Assembly: GCA_964289745.1 (NCBI GenBank)
Contig: CAXYMM010000002.1
Location: 124,001-188,000, forward strand
DNA: 64,000 bases
Direction: 5' to 3'
Source of the DNA: Ekhidna sp964289745
Lineage (GTDB): Bacteria; Bacteroidota; Bacteroidia; Cytophagales; Cyclobacteriaceae
The translations under genes and the position numbers were made by a program. Position 1 is the stretch's first letter, and each line of letters starts with the position of its first letter. Of the stretch, positions 20,470-28,973 are shown in pieces. The notes beneath the pieces are model-generated. The model did no database searches, was not told the DNA's origin, and worked only from the letters and a program-made list of their open reading frames with translations.

Positions 20470-21125
20470 TTTTGCTGAAGGATGAAAGTTTATAGTCTGG
20501 TTTTTAACTAAGCTTTTTTGTTACATTATGTAGCATTAGAATCATAGAATTATATTTTTCAGAAAAGTTGCGTCTTAAAAACATTCTCCCGTAGATTCTG
20601 TCTTTTTCAAAATATAAAACCGCTATTAGAATCTCTACGTCTAATTTGAATTAGTTTTGTGAATATGATTGAGTAGTGTCCACACCTTGTTGCGGTGACT
20701 TATTTGATCGGAAAGGAACATTATTAGCTTCTAATATCTAATATTTCTTACCTCAATTCAATTAACACACGCACATCATGCGATTTTACAGGTTATAGTA
20801 TGTTTGATTTCGTGTTGGGATTTTTGGTAAGAAGAGGGGGGCTTCTTTATGAAAACGTTTAGGAGTTATGGATTTTATCTAAATAAAATTTGAGCCATTC
20901 TTTTAGATTTATGATACCGAAAAAGACTTTAGTCAAGATCGTCTTTACGGGATGCAAAGCCCTTGGACTTCTGCTTTTTTGCTGATCTTTTTTATTAACC
21001 GTACTTTCATTGAAGATGAAAGGCAGACTTCTTTGCCCAGAAGGTATTTGGATTTTGATACATTCTGGTAGATAACGAATAAACTCTCCAAGAATGTGTT
21101 ATTTTACGGAAAAATATAAGAAGAG
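20470..21125. other. 656-bp intergenic stretch with a short C-terminal gene fragment
   Basis: Most of it is AT-rich and empty. From 20907 to 21071 one plus-strand frame is open for 54 codons. It contains QDRLYGMQSPWTSAFLLIFF and ends with LPRRYLDFDTFW. It has no plausible start or promoter and looks like the 3' end of a lost gene, which I cannot name. No RNA gene or repeat was recognised in the remainder. Confidence 0.35.
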
Positions 21126-21986
21126 GTGCAGAAGAATAAAGCTCGGCAATTTCATAAATCCCTTTTATTACTAGGTCTAATGTGCCTAACCTACCTCTCC
21201 TGCTTGTCTCAAGAAGAGTCGCTCAGCGACATCTTTAAAGTAGACTATGATACGCCGCTTACTTTAGATTTAGACGAAAAAAAAGAGGATGAGTCCGTAC
21301 CAGAACGAAAAAAGAAAGTAAAAAAGAATGTTTTTTTCGGATTTAAGACGAAAAAAGGATTTGCGAGAACAGGTTACAGAAATGACGTTATCATAGAGCT
21401 ATTTCATTTCTTAAAAAAGTATCAGAGACCCGCTGAGTATGCTAGAGAATTTTACTGGTATGATGCTAAAAAGAAAAAACTGATGAACTCTCTCCAAGTA
21501 AATGAAGACAATGCGCTTGTTTTACATGGGCCCTATAAAAAAACACTTTTAAAGAGTGGTCAGGTGATTGAGGAGGGTTGGTTTTTTATGGGAATGAAAC
21601 ATAAACGATGGGTTCGGTTCAATAAGCACGACATTCTTCAGGAAAAAAAATACTGGTGGAAAGGATGGCCACAAGAATCCAGATTGGCCTATTACGATTT
21701 TAAAAAGACCAGACTAAGAGAGGTTATTCCAGTTCATTACACAGAAAGAAATGGCGAGTATTGGGCTTTTCACGAAGATGGTTCTGTTGCTGTGAGAGGC
21801 AAGTATAAGTTTGATGAAAGAGTGGGGCTATGGAGAGAATATTATCCTAAGCGCAAAATTAAACGTGAGGTTGTATATCCAGATGATCCTTTCAATTTTG
21901 AATTCAGACCGTACATAAATAAGGAGTGGGATAAGAAAGGGACACTTATTTACGACCACAAAAACTTCCTTAATGGTCATGGGTAA
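21126..21986 (+). CDS. Secreted MORN/YwqK-like repeat protein
   Basis: A 286-residue protein with an N-terminal signal sequence (hydrophobic LLLLGLMCLTYLSCLSQ). A Cys at about residue 26 in LSCLSQ could make it a lipoprotein. The mature part has a Lys/Glu-rich linker (residues 45-70) and then repeated GxW/Y motifs of MORN-like type, such as EEGWFFMGMKHKRWVRF and RVGLWREYYP. Databases often label such proteins as YwqK antitoxin-like, but no toxin partner is present, and the signal peptide argues against a cytosolic antitoxin. The start is a GTG at 21126. Its 3' end overlaps the convergent GNAT gene by 17 bp. Confidence 0.6.
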   Translation: MQKNKARQFHKSLLLLGLMCLTYLSCLSQEESLSDIFKVDYDTPLTLDLDEKKEDESVPERKKKVKKNVFFGFKTKKGFARTGYRNDVIIELFHFLKKYQRPAEYAREFYWYDAKKKKLMNSLQVNEDNALVLHGPYKKTLLKSGQVIEEGWFFMGMKHKRWVRFNKHDILQEKKYWWKGWPQESRLAYYDFKKTRLREVIPVHYTERNGEYWAFHEDGSVAVRGKYKFDERVGLWREYYPKRKIKREVVYPDDPFNFEFRPYINKEWDKKGTLIYDHKNFLNGHG

Positions 21987-22443
21987 AATTCAATACCATT
22001 TGTATATCACATCTTTGATAAGGTGAGTCTTCTAGATCGATTGGAGTAAAACCAAGTTTTTTATAAAGAGAAATAGCTGGGATAAGTTTTGAATTAGTCT
22101 CTAAGAAAATAGAAGTAGCAGATAGTGTTTTTGCTTTTTTTATCGCCGCCACGCCCAGTTGATACCCGATCGATTGCCCTTGAGCTGAGGGTTCTACGGC
22201 CATTTTAGCTAACTCAAATTGATTTTTTTCGCGCTTAATCAAAGCGACGGTGCCTACAGGTATATTATTGTGAATAGCAATTAATATGGCTCCTCCTGGA
22301 GATAAAATATAGTGTTCTGGGTTAGAGAGCATTTTATGATCCGAGTCTTCAAGTGTAAAATACTTGGTAATCCAGGCCTCGTTTAACACCTTAAATGCCT
22401 CTTTATGATCTGGTGTAAAGTCTGTAATCTTTACCATTTTCAA
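21970..22443 (-). CDS. GNAT family N-acetyltransferase
   Basis: A 157-residue single-domain acetyltransferase. The acetyl-CoA-binding region reads ELAKMAVEPSAQGQSIGYQLG (residues about 80-100), and motif B contains SLYKKLGF near residue 130. The substrate is unknown. It lies 5 bp downstream of the GldE-like gene in the same direction and may be the last gene of that long operon. Its tail overlaps the secreted MORN-like gene on the opposite strand by 17 bp. Confidence 0.88.
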   Translation of the reverse strand: MKMVKITDFTPDHKEAFKVLNEAWITKYFTLEDSDHKMLSNPEHYILSPGGAILIAIHNNIPVGTVALIKREKNQFELAKMAVEPSAQGQSIGYQLGVAAIKKAKTLSATSIFLETNSKLIPAISLYKKLGFTPIDLEDSPYQRCDIQMVLNFTHDH

Positions 22444-22448
22444 TCGAG

Positions 22449-23720
22449 TTATTTAGACTCATCCTTTTCGATTAACGTAAGTTTTACATTATCGATTCTG
22501 TTTTCCTCCATTGTAAGTATAGTTATAATGAAAGAAGACATTTCTATGACTTCATTAACTGTCGGAACATCTTCGTGAAACCCGAAGATCATCCCCCCTA
22601 AAGTATCGTACTCTCCCTCAGGAAGTCTCAGGTTATATTTTTCATTTAAGTCGTCAATTTCGTGTCTTGCACTAAAAATAAAATTATTCGCATCAAGTTT
22701 TTGCTCTGTCAGGTATTTGTCGTCATGCTCATCTCGGATATCTCCGAAAATTTCTTCAATCACATCTTCAATACTTACGATTCCAGAAGTGCCTCCATAC
22801 TCATCTACCACCAAAGCGAGACTTTTTCGTTCGGTAATAAATTGAATGAGTAGCTCATTGGCCAGCATTGTTTCCGGCACAATAGTTATAGGAGTCAAAA
22901 TAGACTTAATGTTATTGGGCTTCTTAAAAAGTGCTAATGCGTGGCAGTAGCCAATTACTTCATCGATTGACTCACGGTAAACCAGGATTTTAGAATGACC
23001 GCTTTTATTTAACAAATCACGAAGCACTTCAATCCTATCTTTTTCGTCTACGGCAATAATCTCAGTTCTGGGGATCATACATTCTCGTACCCTCACCGTT
23101 TTGAACTCAATCGCATTATTGAAAATTTTAGTATCTATTTCGGCTTCTTCTTCATCCTGCTCATTGAGAATATTTCGCTTGATGTAGTTATTTAGATCAG
23201 TTAATCCAAATACTGGTTGCTCTTCAGATAGTTTAAGCCCAAGTAGAAAGATGAAAAAGGCAGAAATCTTTACGGTCAGAAAAACGACTGGATACATGAA
23301 AATGAAAATGATGCCCATCGGGATTGAAAAGAGCTTTAGAGAAACTTCTGGTCTAAGAAGGAAAAGACTCTTTGGAAGAAACTCTGCTATAAGGAGCACT
23401 AGTGAAGTGGATAATGAAGCCTGAATGATCAATACCAATACATCCGAGAAAAAAACAGCCCTAATGGCTGGTTCCATTATCTCAGCCATAAAGATGCCAT
23501 ATAGTACTAGAGCAATATTATTGCCGACGAGCATGGTCGCAAGAAATTGTGATTGGTTATTGCTAAAAAGCGCAAGAATTCTACCTGATAAACTCCCCTT
23601 CTTGTTTAAAACCTCAATGTGAAGTTTATCAGATGAGACATAAGCTATCTCCATCCCCGAAAAAAAAGCTGAGAAAAGTAAACAGATGAAAATGGCTAAA
23701 TAGGGGAGAGGGTCTTCCAT
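22449..23720 (-). CDS. gldE: CNNM/CBS/CorC-HlyC protein, GldE-like
   Basis: A 423-residue inner-membrane protein. An N-terminal DUF21/CNNM region (about 1-190) holds four hydrophobic segments with SAFFSGMEIAYVSS. Two CBS domains follow (about 200-330; RVRECMIPRTEI and LALVVDEYGGTSGIVSIEDV), and a CorC/HlyC transporter-associated domain completes it (about 345-420; YDTLGGMIFG). In gliding Bacteroidota this family includes GldE, and elsewhere magnesium/cobalt efflux proteins. The order in the operon, coaX - barrel - TPR - lptC - small membrane protein - this gene, fits the GldE assignment, but gldD is not adjacent, so the symbol is tentative. Confidence 0.75.
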   Translation of the reverse strand: MEDPLPYLAIFICLLFSAFFSGMEIAYVSSDKLHIEVLNKKGSLSGRILALFSNNQSQFLATMLVGNNIALVLYGIFMAEIMEPAIRAVFFSDVLVLIIQASLSTSLVLLIAEFLPKSLFLLRPEVSLKLFSIPMGIIFIFMYPVVFLTVKISAFFIFLLGLKLSEEQPVFGLTDLNNYIKRNILNEQDEEEAEIDTKIFNNAIEFKTVRVRECMIPRTEIIAVDEKDRIEVLRDLLNKSGHSKILVYRESIDEVIGYCHALALFKKPNNIKSILTPITIVPETMLANELLIQFITERKSLALVVDEYGGTSGIVSIEDVIEEIFGDIRDEHDDKYLTEQKLDANNFIFSARHEIDDLNEKYNLRLPEGEYDTLGGMIFGFHEDVPTVNEVIEMSSFIITILTMEENRIDNVKLTLIEKDESK

Positions 23721-23721
23721 C

Positions 23722-23940
23722 CTATTTTTTCTTTGGTTTGGCGATTTTTTCTATATCCATAGAAGTTCTGCTTTTTTCTTTGGACTGCCCCTTTCGGTAG
23801 CTATATATCAATAGAGACATAAGGCTAAGCATAAAAATCCAATATGATTCGGATATTCCGATTGTTATAGTCTGGTGGATACCAATAATAAAAAAGGTCA
23901 TAGCGAAAGCAAAAAGTATTGTATTAAATAATTTTTTCAC
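23722..23940 (-). CDS. Small two-helix membrane protein
   Basis: A 72-residue protein with two hydrophobic helices (about 5-25 and 33-50) and a basic tail ending KIAKPKKK. It starts 13 bp after lptC and stops just before the GldE-like gene (1 bp apart), so it is co-transcribed with both. Small proteins like this recur at this position in Bacteroidota. I do not recognise a domain, and no function is known to me. Confidence 0.65.
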   Translation of the reverse strand: MKKLFNTILFAFAMTFFIIGIHQTITIGISESYWIFMLSLMSLLIYSYRKGQSKEKSRTSMDIEKIAKPKKK

Positions 23941-23953
23941 TTCATTCTATTAT

Positions 23954-24490
23954 CTATTGTAACTTTATATAATCACTTTCATCATCTTCCAATACAAAAG
24001 TACCGCTTGGATTTAGTATTTGATACGAGGTAAAGTTTTTATTGGCTGTTAACCCTTCTCCCGTATGAATCTCGTCATCGCTTTTGATGACGACAAATTT
24101 TTCAGTGTAATATTCCTCCTTATTTTCGTCCCAAAATAATTCTTCTGTGGTAAGTTCATCTTTAGTCTCATGGTTTTTGACTACCACATTTCCTTTTGCA
24201 TGATAGAGTTCTTCTTTTTTGGTGAAGTATAAATAATTCGAACTAAATAAGGTTGTAATATTTCCCTTCTTATCGAAATATTCCACCAACACTCCTTGCG
24301 TCCATTCAATATCACCAGACTCAAACTCATCTTGCTTGGCGGCTTCTATGTGCATCACAAAAAGACCAGAATCACTGACGTAAGTACTTGTGCTGTCCAA
24401 ACTGGATATTGGACCCCCGTATAAAGACTGATCTACCAACTCCTTCCTTTGGCTGCATGCACCAAATAAAATGAAAATGTATACAACCAA
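23954..24490 (-). CDS. lptC: LPS export ABC transporter periplasmic component LptC
   Basis: A 178-residue protein with an N-terminal hydrophobic signal ending in FGACSQ, so it is a candidate lipoprotein with Cys at about residue 12. The rest is a beta-jellyroll of OstA/LptC type with the repeated pattern seen in NYLYFTKKEELYHAKGNVVV and HTGEGLTANKNF. LptC hands lipopolysaccharide from the inner-membrane LptBFG complex to LptA. Most Bacteroidota LptC are lipid-anchored and of this length. It lies between the TPR gene and the small membrane protein gene. Confidence 0.85.
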   Translation of the reverse strand: MVVYIFILFGACSQRKELVDQSLYGGPISSLDSTSTYVSDSGLFVMHIEAAKQDEFESGDIEWTQGVLVEYFDKKGNITTLFSSNYLYFTKKEELYHAKGNVVVKNHETKDELTTEELFWDENKEEYYTEKFVVIKSDDEIHTGEGLTANKNFTSYQILNPSGTFVLEDDESDYIKLQ

Positions 24491-24545
24491 AAAGCGACCT
24501 TGGAATAATCTCCAGGCCGCTGAATAAAGCTTTTGTCGATATCGT

Positions 24546-25868
24546 TTAATTACTTTCAGGTCTTCTTTGTAGTGTTACAGTAGTATTGATCCAACAGTTG
24601 ATAGTAGCTGATTGACCCTCTTCCTTACTCTCCGAAAATATATCGGATATAGATGGAAACTGTTCTTGTGCCTTTGCCATCGCACTATTGTTTCCTGCTT
24701 TTTTATATTCATTGTATGCAGCAATAAAAACAAGCCGATCTTCCACCTGACTCTTTTCTTGCTTACAATCATTAAAACTACCCATATACAAATCTCCGAT
24801 ATGCTTGTATGCATCTGAAAAAGATGGATCGAAAGATAATGCTCTTCTTGCGCTACTTCTTGATGCTGACTTCTGTCCTATTTTAGATTGAATTTTCGCA
24901 ATTTTTACATACATGTCCGCTTTTTCTGAGTTGTCTTCAGTAAGGTTAGCAGCTTCTTTATATGACTCTATGGCTTCGGTGTACATTGCATCCTTAGAAT
25001 ATTTTGTACCGAGGAATTTGGCTACACCATAAGTAGGCTCATCTCTTTGTATTGCTTCGGCCGCTTTCAATGCAAGTGGTCTCTCGATGCACTCTCCGTC
25101 TAACATCAACTTGAAAATTTTCTTGGCGATGTTCACATCATTGCCTTCATCTAATTTTGGACCTAGATTTTTTTCAACAAAATCGCAACTTATGTCTACC
25201 TTTGTGGCCAAAAGAAGTCTATCTATCGTATCGAGCGACTTATCAATTTTCTTTTTATCGTCGTCGGATGCTTTTACTTTTTGAACATCCAGTGCATTTG
25301 TAATTTTAAAGTAGATGTCTATAACATCTTCATCACTTAATTCTCCACCCCCAAATTTGAACTTATAAATGGCATTCATATACGCTACAAGATATCCGTG
25401 AACCATTTTTTCTCCCTGAAGTTCGAAAGCTTTTGAGAAAAGCCGATAAAGTAGTGCGTATTTTTCTTTAGTTTTATTGTAAAAGGTGTAAGCAAAATAG
25501 GCTTTTCTTACACTCACATCCCCTTCTTGCCCGAAGTATTCGATTCTTTTATCGTGAAGATTTAGGCCTTTTGTGATATAGGCCTCCTTTTTTTCAGGAT
25601 TCGTCTCTTTTTTAGCTAACGTTTTATAGATCTCGATCCCATTGATGTAAATGGATTTATTCAGATCGGGCGTATTGGAGAGAAGCCAATCCAAAGGTTC
25701 TACGGCGGCCTCATAATTTTTCGCTTTTTTTGCATCTGTATACATCGCATTTTTCTCTTTAGCAACGTCGACATTGTCGCCCCAATTCCAACCTTTAGGA
25801 GTTTGGCTGATCGTGGAGAATGATGCAATAAAGAATGCTATTATCAAAAGAATTTTTACTATCTTCAT
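24546..25868 (-). CDS. Secreted tetratricopeptide-repeat protein
   Basis: A 440-residue protein with a signal peptide (MKIVKILLIIAFFIASFSTI). Helical TPR-like pairs follow, including KDAMYTEAIESYKEAANLTED and SSARRALSFDPSFSDAYKHI near residues 295-360. The C-terminal part is Glu/Ser-rich and ends in a short segment with several Thr and Arg residues. It sits between the barrel gene (6 bp apart) and lptC. The family is conserved at this position in Bacteroidota. Its role in envelope biogenesis is inferred from the operon. Confidence 0.75.
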   Translation of the reverse strand: MKIVKILLIIAFFIASFSTISQTPKGWNWGDNVDVAKEKNAMYTDAKKAKNYEAAVEPLDWLLSNTPDLNKSIYINGIEIYKTLAKKETNPEKKEAYITKGLNLHDKRIEYFGQEGDVSVRKAYFAYTFYNKTKEKYALLYRLFSKAFELQGEKMVHGYLVAYMNAIYKFKFGGGELSDEDVIDIYFKITNALDVQKVKASDDDKKKIDKSLDTIDRLLLATKVDISCDFVEKNLGPKLDEGNDVNIAKKIFKLMLDGECIERPLALKAAEAIQRDEPTYGVAKFLGTKYSKDAMYTEAIESYKEAANLTEDNSEKADMYVKIAKIQSKIGQKSASRSSARRALSFDPSFSDAYKHIGDLYMGSFNDCKQEKSQVEDRLVFIAAYNEYKKAGNNSAMAKAQEQFPSISDIFSESKEEGQSATINCWINTTVTLQRRPESN

Positions 25869-25874
25869 ATTTTA

Positions 25875-27149
25875 CTAATTGTATCTTCTTTTTATAAACC
25901 ATCTATCGTTTATGGTAGCTCCCACAACGATTTTTAAGTAACTTTCCCTGAATAAACCTTCATCGTTAAATTTTCCCAGTTGCCCGTATTTGAAACCCAA
26001 ATCCAAGCTTGAAAAAGCTCCTACTGGTAAAGAAACGCCAAAATTAATACCAAAACCAACTAAGGATTGGTTTTTTACGACATATGGTAACTTAGTCCTG
26101 CTAACTCCGAAAGAATATCTTGCCCTTTTGAAGTAAGAATTAACATTATTATAATCGGGAGTCCACATTATACCAGCTGCAATTTTAAAAAAATTAGTTA
26201 ATGTTCGGCTTACCGTTTGTGTAGAATTCCATTTTTGCGTTTCCAAATCTAGCCCAATTGTGAGTGCATTTGGTATTTGGTAGGAAAATCCAATGCCTAT
26301 ACTCTGAGGAAGTTTCTGATCTATAGCGAGACTACCTACGCTCTGCGTACTTAATTCGCCTCCTGATACTCCTAGCCTATTTAAAGAAAGTTCAGAACGT
26401 CCGTTTAGGTTACTCTCGGCCTGATATGTAACCCCTAAATTCAGAAATTTCGATTCTCCTAAGCTTAGCCTGTACCCTAATCCTATTAAGAAATTAATAT
26501 CACTATAGGATTCATTTACTTGATAGTTAATAGGTGATGCTATGTTAATTCTGTTTTCATTTCCATCATCATCGAGCGTTATCTCTTCTATTGTTATGTT
26601 GGATTCTTTATCGATAGCACCGAAGGTATAATTTATTCGTAAGCCTAAAGACAACTTCTTTTTGATTTTAAATCCATTGGACCAAAATAGGTTGGTTAAG
26701 CCGCCTTCTCCGCGGTCGTCAGAAGTCTGCACAATGTCATCAAAACCCTCCACAAATCTTTCTGAAAAGGTATTGTAGTTTACTGTACTCAAGGGCAATA
26801 TTCCGAATGAGGAAGACCATTTTCCATTCATTATAGGGAAAGCGTATCCTAAATATCGTAGAGACCCATTGATACCTGAACCTGAAATATTTTCTCCGGA
26901 AAACTTTCTTCTATCAATTTCTATCCCAAGTTGAAAAGAGCTAAGAGTGTTGTATACGAGATTGGCTGGGTTTTGAGAATTGACATGAAAGGGCGTTGGA
27001 GTCCCTATACCTACTTCTCCCATTCCAAAGTTATTCGGCATTCCTTGGTGTTGAAGACTCCCTAGTCCTTGAAAAGAATAAATGGACTGTCCAAAAGACG
27101 AAACACAAACAAGTAGTAGCGCAAAGGCACTACAGATAACTTTACTCAT
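25875..27149 (-). CDS. Outer-membrane beta-barrel protein (FadL/PorV-like, Bacteroidota type)
   Basis: A 424-residue protein with signal peptide (SKVICSAFALLLVCVSSFGQ) and many amphipathic beta strands, ending in an aromatic-rich C-terminal strand (FIKRRYN). N-terminal QNPANLVYNTLSSFQLG resembles the start of FadL/PorV-like barrels. The ATG at 27149 was preferred to one 12 bp upstream because it gives a clean signal peptide; it overlaps the 3' end of coaX by 4 bp. The protein likely lies in the outer membrane; cargo is unknown. Genetic linkage with lptC and a TPR protein suggests a joint envelope role. Confidence 0.7.
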   Translation of the reverse strand: MSKVICSAFALLLVCVSSFGQSIYSFQGLGSLQHQGMPNNFGMGEVGIGTPTPFHVNSQNPANLVYNTLSSFQLGIEIDRRKFSGENISGSGINGSLRYLGYAFPIMNGKWSSSFGILPLSTVNYNTFSERFVEGFDDIVQTSDDRGEGGLTNLFWSNGFKIKKKLSLGLRINYTFGAIDKESNITIEEITLDDDGNENRINIASPINYQVNESYSDINFLIGLGYRLSLGESKFLNLGVTYQAESNLNGRSELSLNRLGVSGGELSTQSVGSLAIDQKLPQSIGIGFSYQIPNALTIGLDLETQKWNSTQTVSRTLTNFFKIAAGIMWTPDYNNVNSYFKRARYSFGVSRTKLPYVVKNQSLVGFGINFGVSLPVGAFSSLDLGFKYGQLGKFNDEGLFRESYLKIVVGATINDRWFIKRRYN

Positions 27150-27859
27150 CGGTTCTTCCAAATTCGATACATACCATTTAAGACAATTTTCGAGCCTACA
27201 AAGATGTGCGCTTTTACTTTTGATTCAAAGTACTTAGCGTCACCTCCTGACAGAATAACGTTAATAGTTGTGAATTCCTGCTCAAATTTCGAAATCACAC
27301 TATTAATTTCGTGCAAAATACCGAAGTAGCTACCGCTTAGCAAACACTCCTTGGTGGACTTTCCCAAAAGGCTTTCTTCAACTCTATTCCATTCCCCCGA
27401 GATGTCGGGTAGAGTGGCAGTAGATTCTGCCATCGCACGCATCCTCATTTTTAATCCTGGAGATATAATCCCGCCCTCAAAAACACCTTCTTTTGAGACA
27501 AAATCCATCGTTACGCAAGTGCCCATATCTATTAAAAGACAGTTTTGGTTTGGGAATAAATCCATACAACCAACTGCCCCTGCTATTCGATCAGAACCCA
27601 AAGTTTTTGGCGTTTTAAAATTTAAGGTAATAGGCAACTTCGTTTGGTAATTAATAAAAAATATTTCTCTAGCAGGGAAATCAACTTTTTTTCCGCCAGT
27701 ATTGCAAATACAAAAAGGTGTTTCTTTTGGGTAGAAAAGATCAAGCTCATTAATGCTCATGCACTTTTGTTCATTCCCTATCTTACCTTCAAACACTTCT
27801 GCTGACTTAATTTTGGTGTTTCCGAGATCAATTAATACTACGTCTGGTTTGCTACTCAT
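27146..27859 (-). CDS. coaX: Type III pantothenate kinase
   Basis: A 237-residue ASKHA-fold kinase that phosphorylates pantothenate, the first step of coenzyme A synthesis; it needs no feedback control by CoA and requires a monovalent cation. Visible motifs are LIDLGNTKIKSA at the N-terminus, TLGSDRIAGAVG, LIDMGTCVTMDF and GGIISPGLKMRMRAM. It is the first gene of the operon that runs to the GldE-like gene, divergent from anmK with only about 40 bp between start codons. The 4-bp overlap with the barrel gene suggests translational coupling. Confidence 0.93.
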   Translation of the reverse strand: MSSKPDVVLIDLGNTKIKSAEVFEGKIGNEQKCMSINELDLFYPKETPFCICNTGGKKVDFPAREIFFINYQTKLPITLNFKTPKTLGSDRIAGAVGCMDLFPNQNCLLIDMGTCVTMDFVSKEGVFEGGIISPGLKMRMRAMAESTATLPDISGEWNRVEESLLGKSTKECLLSGSYFGILHEINSVISKFEQEFTTINVILSGGDAKYFESKVKAHIFVGSKIVLNGMYRIWKNR

Positions 27860-27898
27860 CTTTGCAAAAGAAAAGAAATGCTACAAAGTCTAAAACCA

Positions 27899-28936
27899 AT
27901 GAATAAAACTTATACCGTATTGGGTGTTATGGCTGGTTCTTCTATGGACGGATTAGATGTCGCACTTATTGATTTTATTCTTGACAACAATTGGCACTTT
28001 ACACTTCGTGATTGCGCTACGATTGCCTACCCACGTCCACTTTTTCATGAGCTAAAAAATGCTCCAAAACGCTCCTTTGAAGAGAAAAAAAGCCTTGATA
28101 TTCGATACGGGACTTGGATAGGAAAGAGGATAAAATCTTTTCTAGGTAAGCGAGCTGTCGAGCTAATCGCTGTTCATGGACACACAGTATTGCACGAACC
28201 AAGCAATAAGATTAGTTGGCAGTTGGGATCCGGGAAAGAAATTGCAGGTATTACTGGTATTCAAACTGTTACGGACTTTAGAACGTTAGACGTAAGTTTT
28301 GGAGGCCAGGGTGCACCTCTCGTGCCATTGGGAGACTTTGAGCTGTTTGGTTCAAATCATGCGTGTTTGAACCTTGGAGGTATTGCCAATATTTCAATTA
28401 AAGAATCAAAAACTGCGTGGGATATAGCACCCTGTAATCAAGTTTTGAACTATTATGCTTCTAGGCTTGGAATTCCTTATGATGATCAAGGAAAAATGGC
28501 TCGAAAGGGAAAGTTTAATGAGGAATACGTTAAAAAAATAAGCTTTAATACGTACTTCAATCAGCTTCCGCCAAAATCTCTTCAAAATGCATTTATCCCG
28601 CAAGAGGTACTTGATACTGTAAACCCACACGATGGGTTGAGTAGTTACTGCCATTTTCTTTCCAATCAAATAACCAAAGATTTGGTCGAGTATGGGGCAG
28701 GAAGGTTATTGGTGACGGGTGGTGGGGCTTTCAATACTTTCTTGATTGAACTAATAAGTGGGCATCTTCATGGCTGGGAAGTGATCTTGCCCAAAAAAGA
28801 TATTGTCTCCTATAAAGAAGCGATAATATTTGGTTTTCTGGGTGTAAAAAAAATACGAAATGAAATAAATGTTCTTCATTCTGTAACGGGTTCAGAATCG
28901 GACTCTGTCTCTGGTGTTATTCATTTTCCCGAATAA
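27899..28936 (+). CDS. anmK: Anhydro-N-acetylmuramic acid kinase
   Basis: A 345-residue kinase of the peptidoglycan recycling pathway that opens and phosphorylates 1,6-anhydro-MurNAc to MurNAc-6-P. Motifs are VLGVMAGSSMDGLDVALIDF near the N-terminus, HGHTVLHEP, VTDFRTLDVSFGGQGAPLVP, LNLGGIANIS and LLVTGGGAFN. The ATG at 27899 gives the family's usual short N-terminus; an in-frame ATG at 27878 would add seven residues. A near-consensus CATCTTTG lies at 27856-27863. The end overlaps only unused upstream frame of the dehydrogenase gene. Confidence 0.92.
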   Translation: MNKTYTVLGVMAGSSMDGLDVALIDFILDNNWHFTLRDCATIAYPRPLFHELKNAPKRSFEEKKSLDIRYGTWIGKRIKSFLGKRAVELIAVHGHTVLHEPSNKISWQLGSGKEIAGITGIQTVTDFRTLDVSFGGQGAPLVPLGDFELFGSNHACLNLGGIANISIKESKTAWDIAPCNQVLNYYASRLGIPYDDQGKMARKGKFNEEYVKKISFNTYFNQLPPKSLQNAFIPQEVLDTVNPHDGLSSYCHFLSNQITKDLVEYGAGRLLVTGGGAFNTFLIELISGHLHGWEVILPKKDIVSYKEAIIFGFLGVKKIRNEINVLHSVTGSESDSVSGVIHFPE

Positions 28937-28973
28937 GCTACTTTTGAGCTTTATAAATAAGCAAAACCTTATT

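Noticed and set aside
21126..21986. YwqK-type antitoxin of a toxin-antitoxin pair
   Set aside because: The protein has a signal peptide and no adjacent toxin; only the repeat type is shared.
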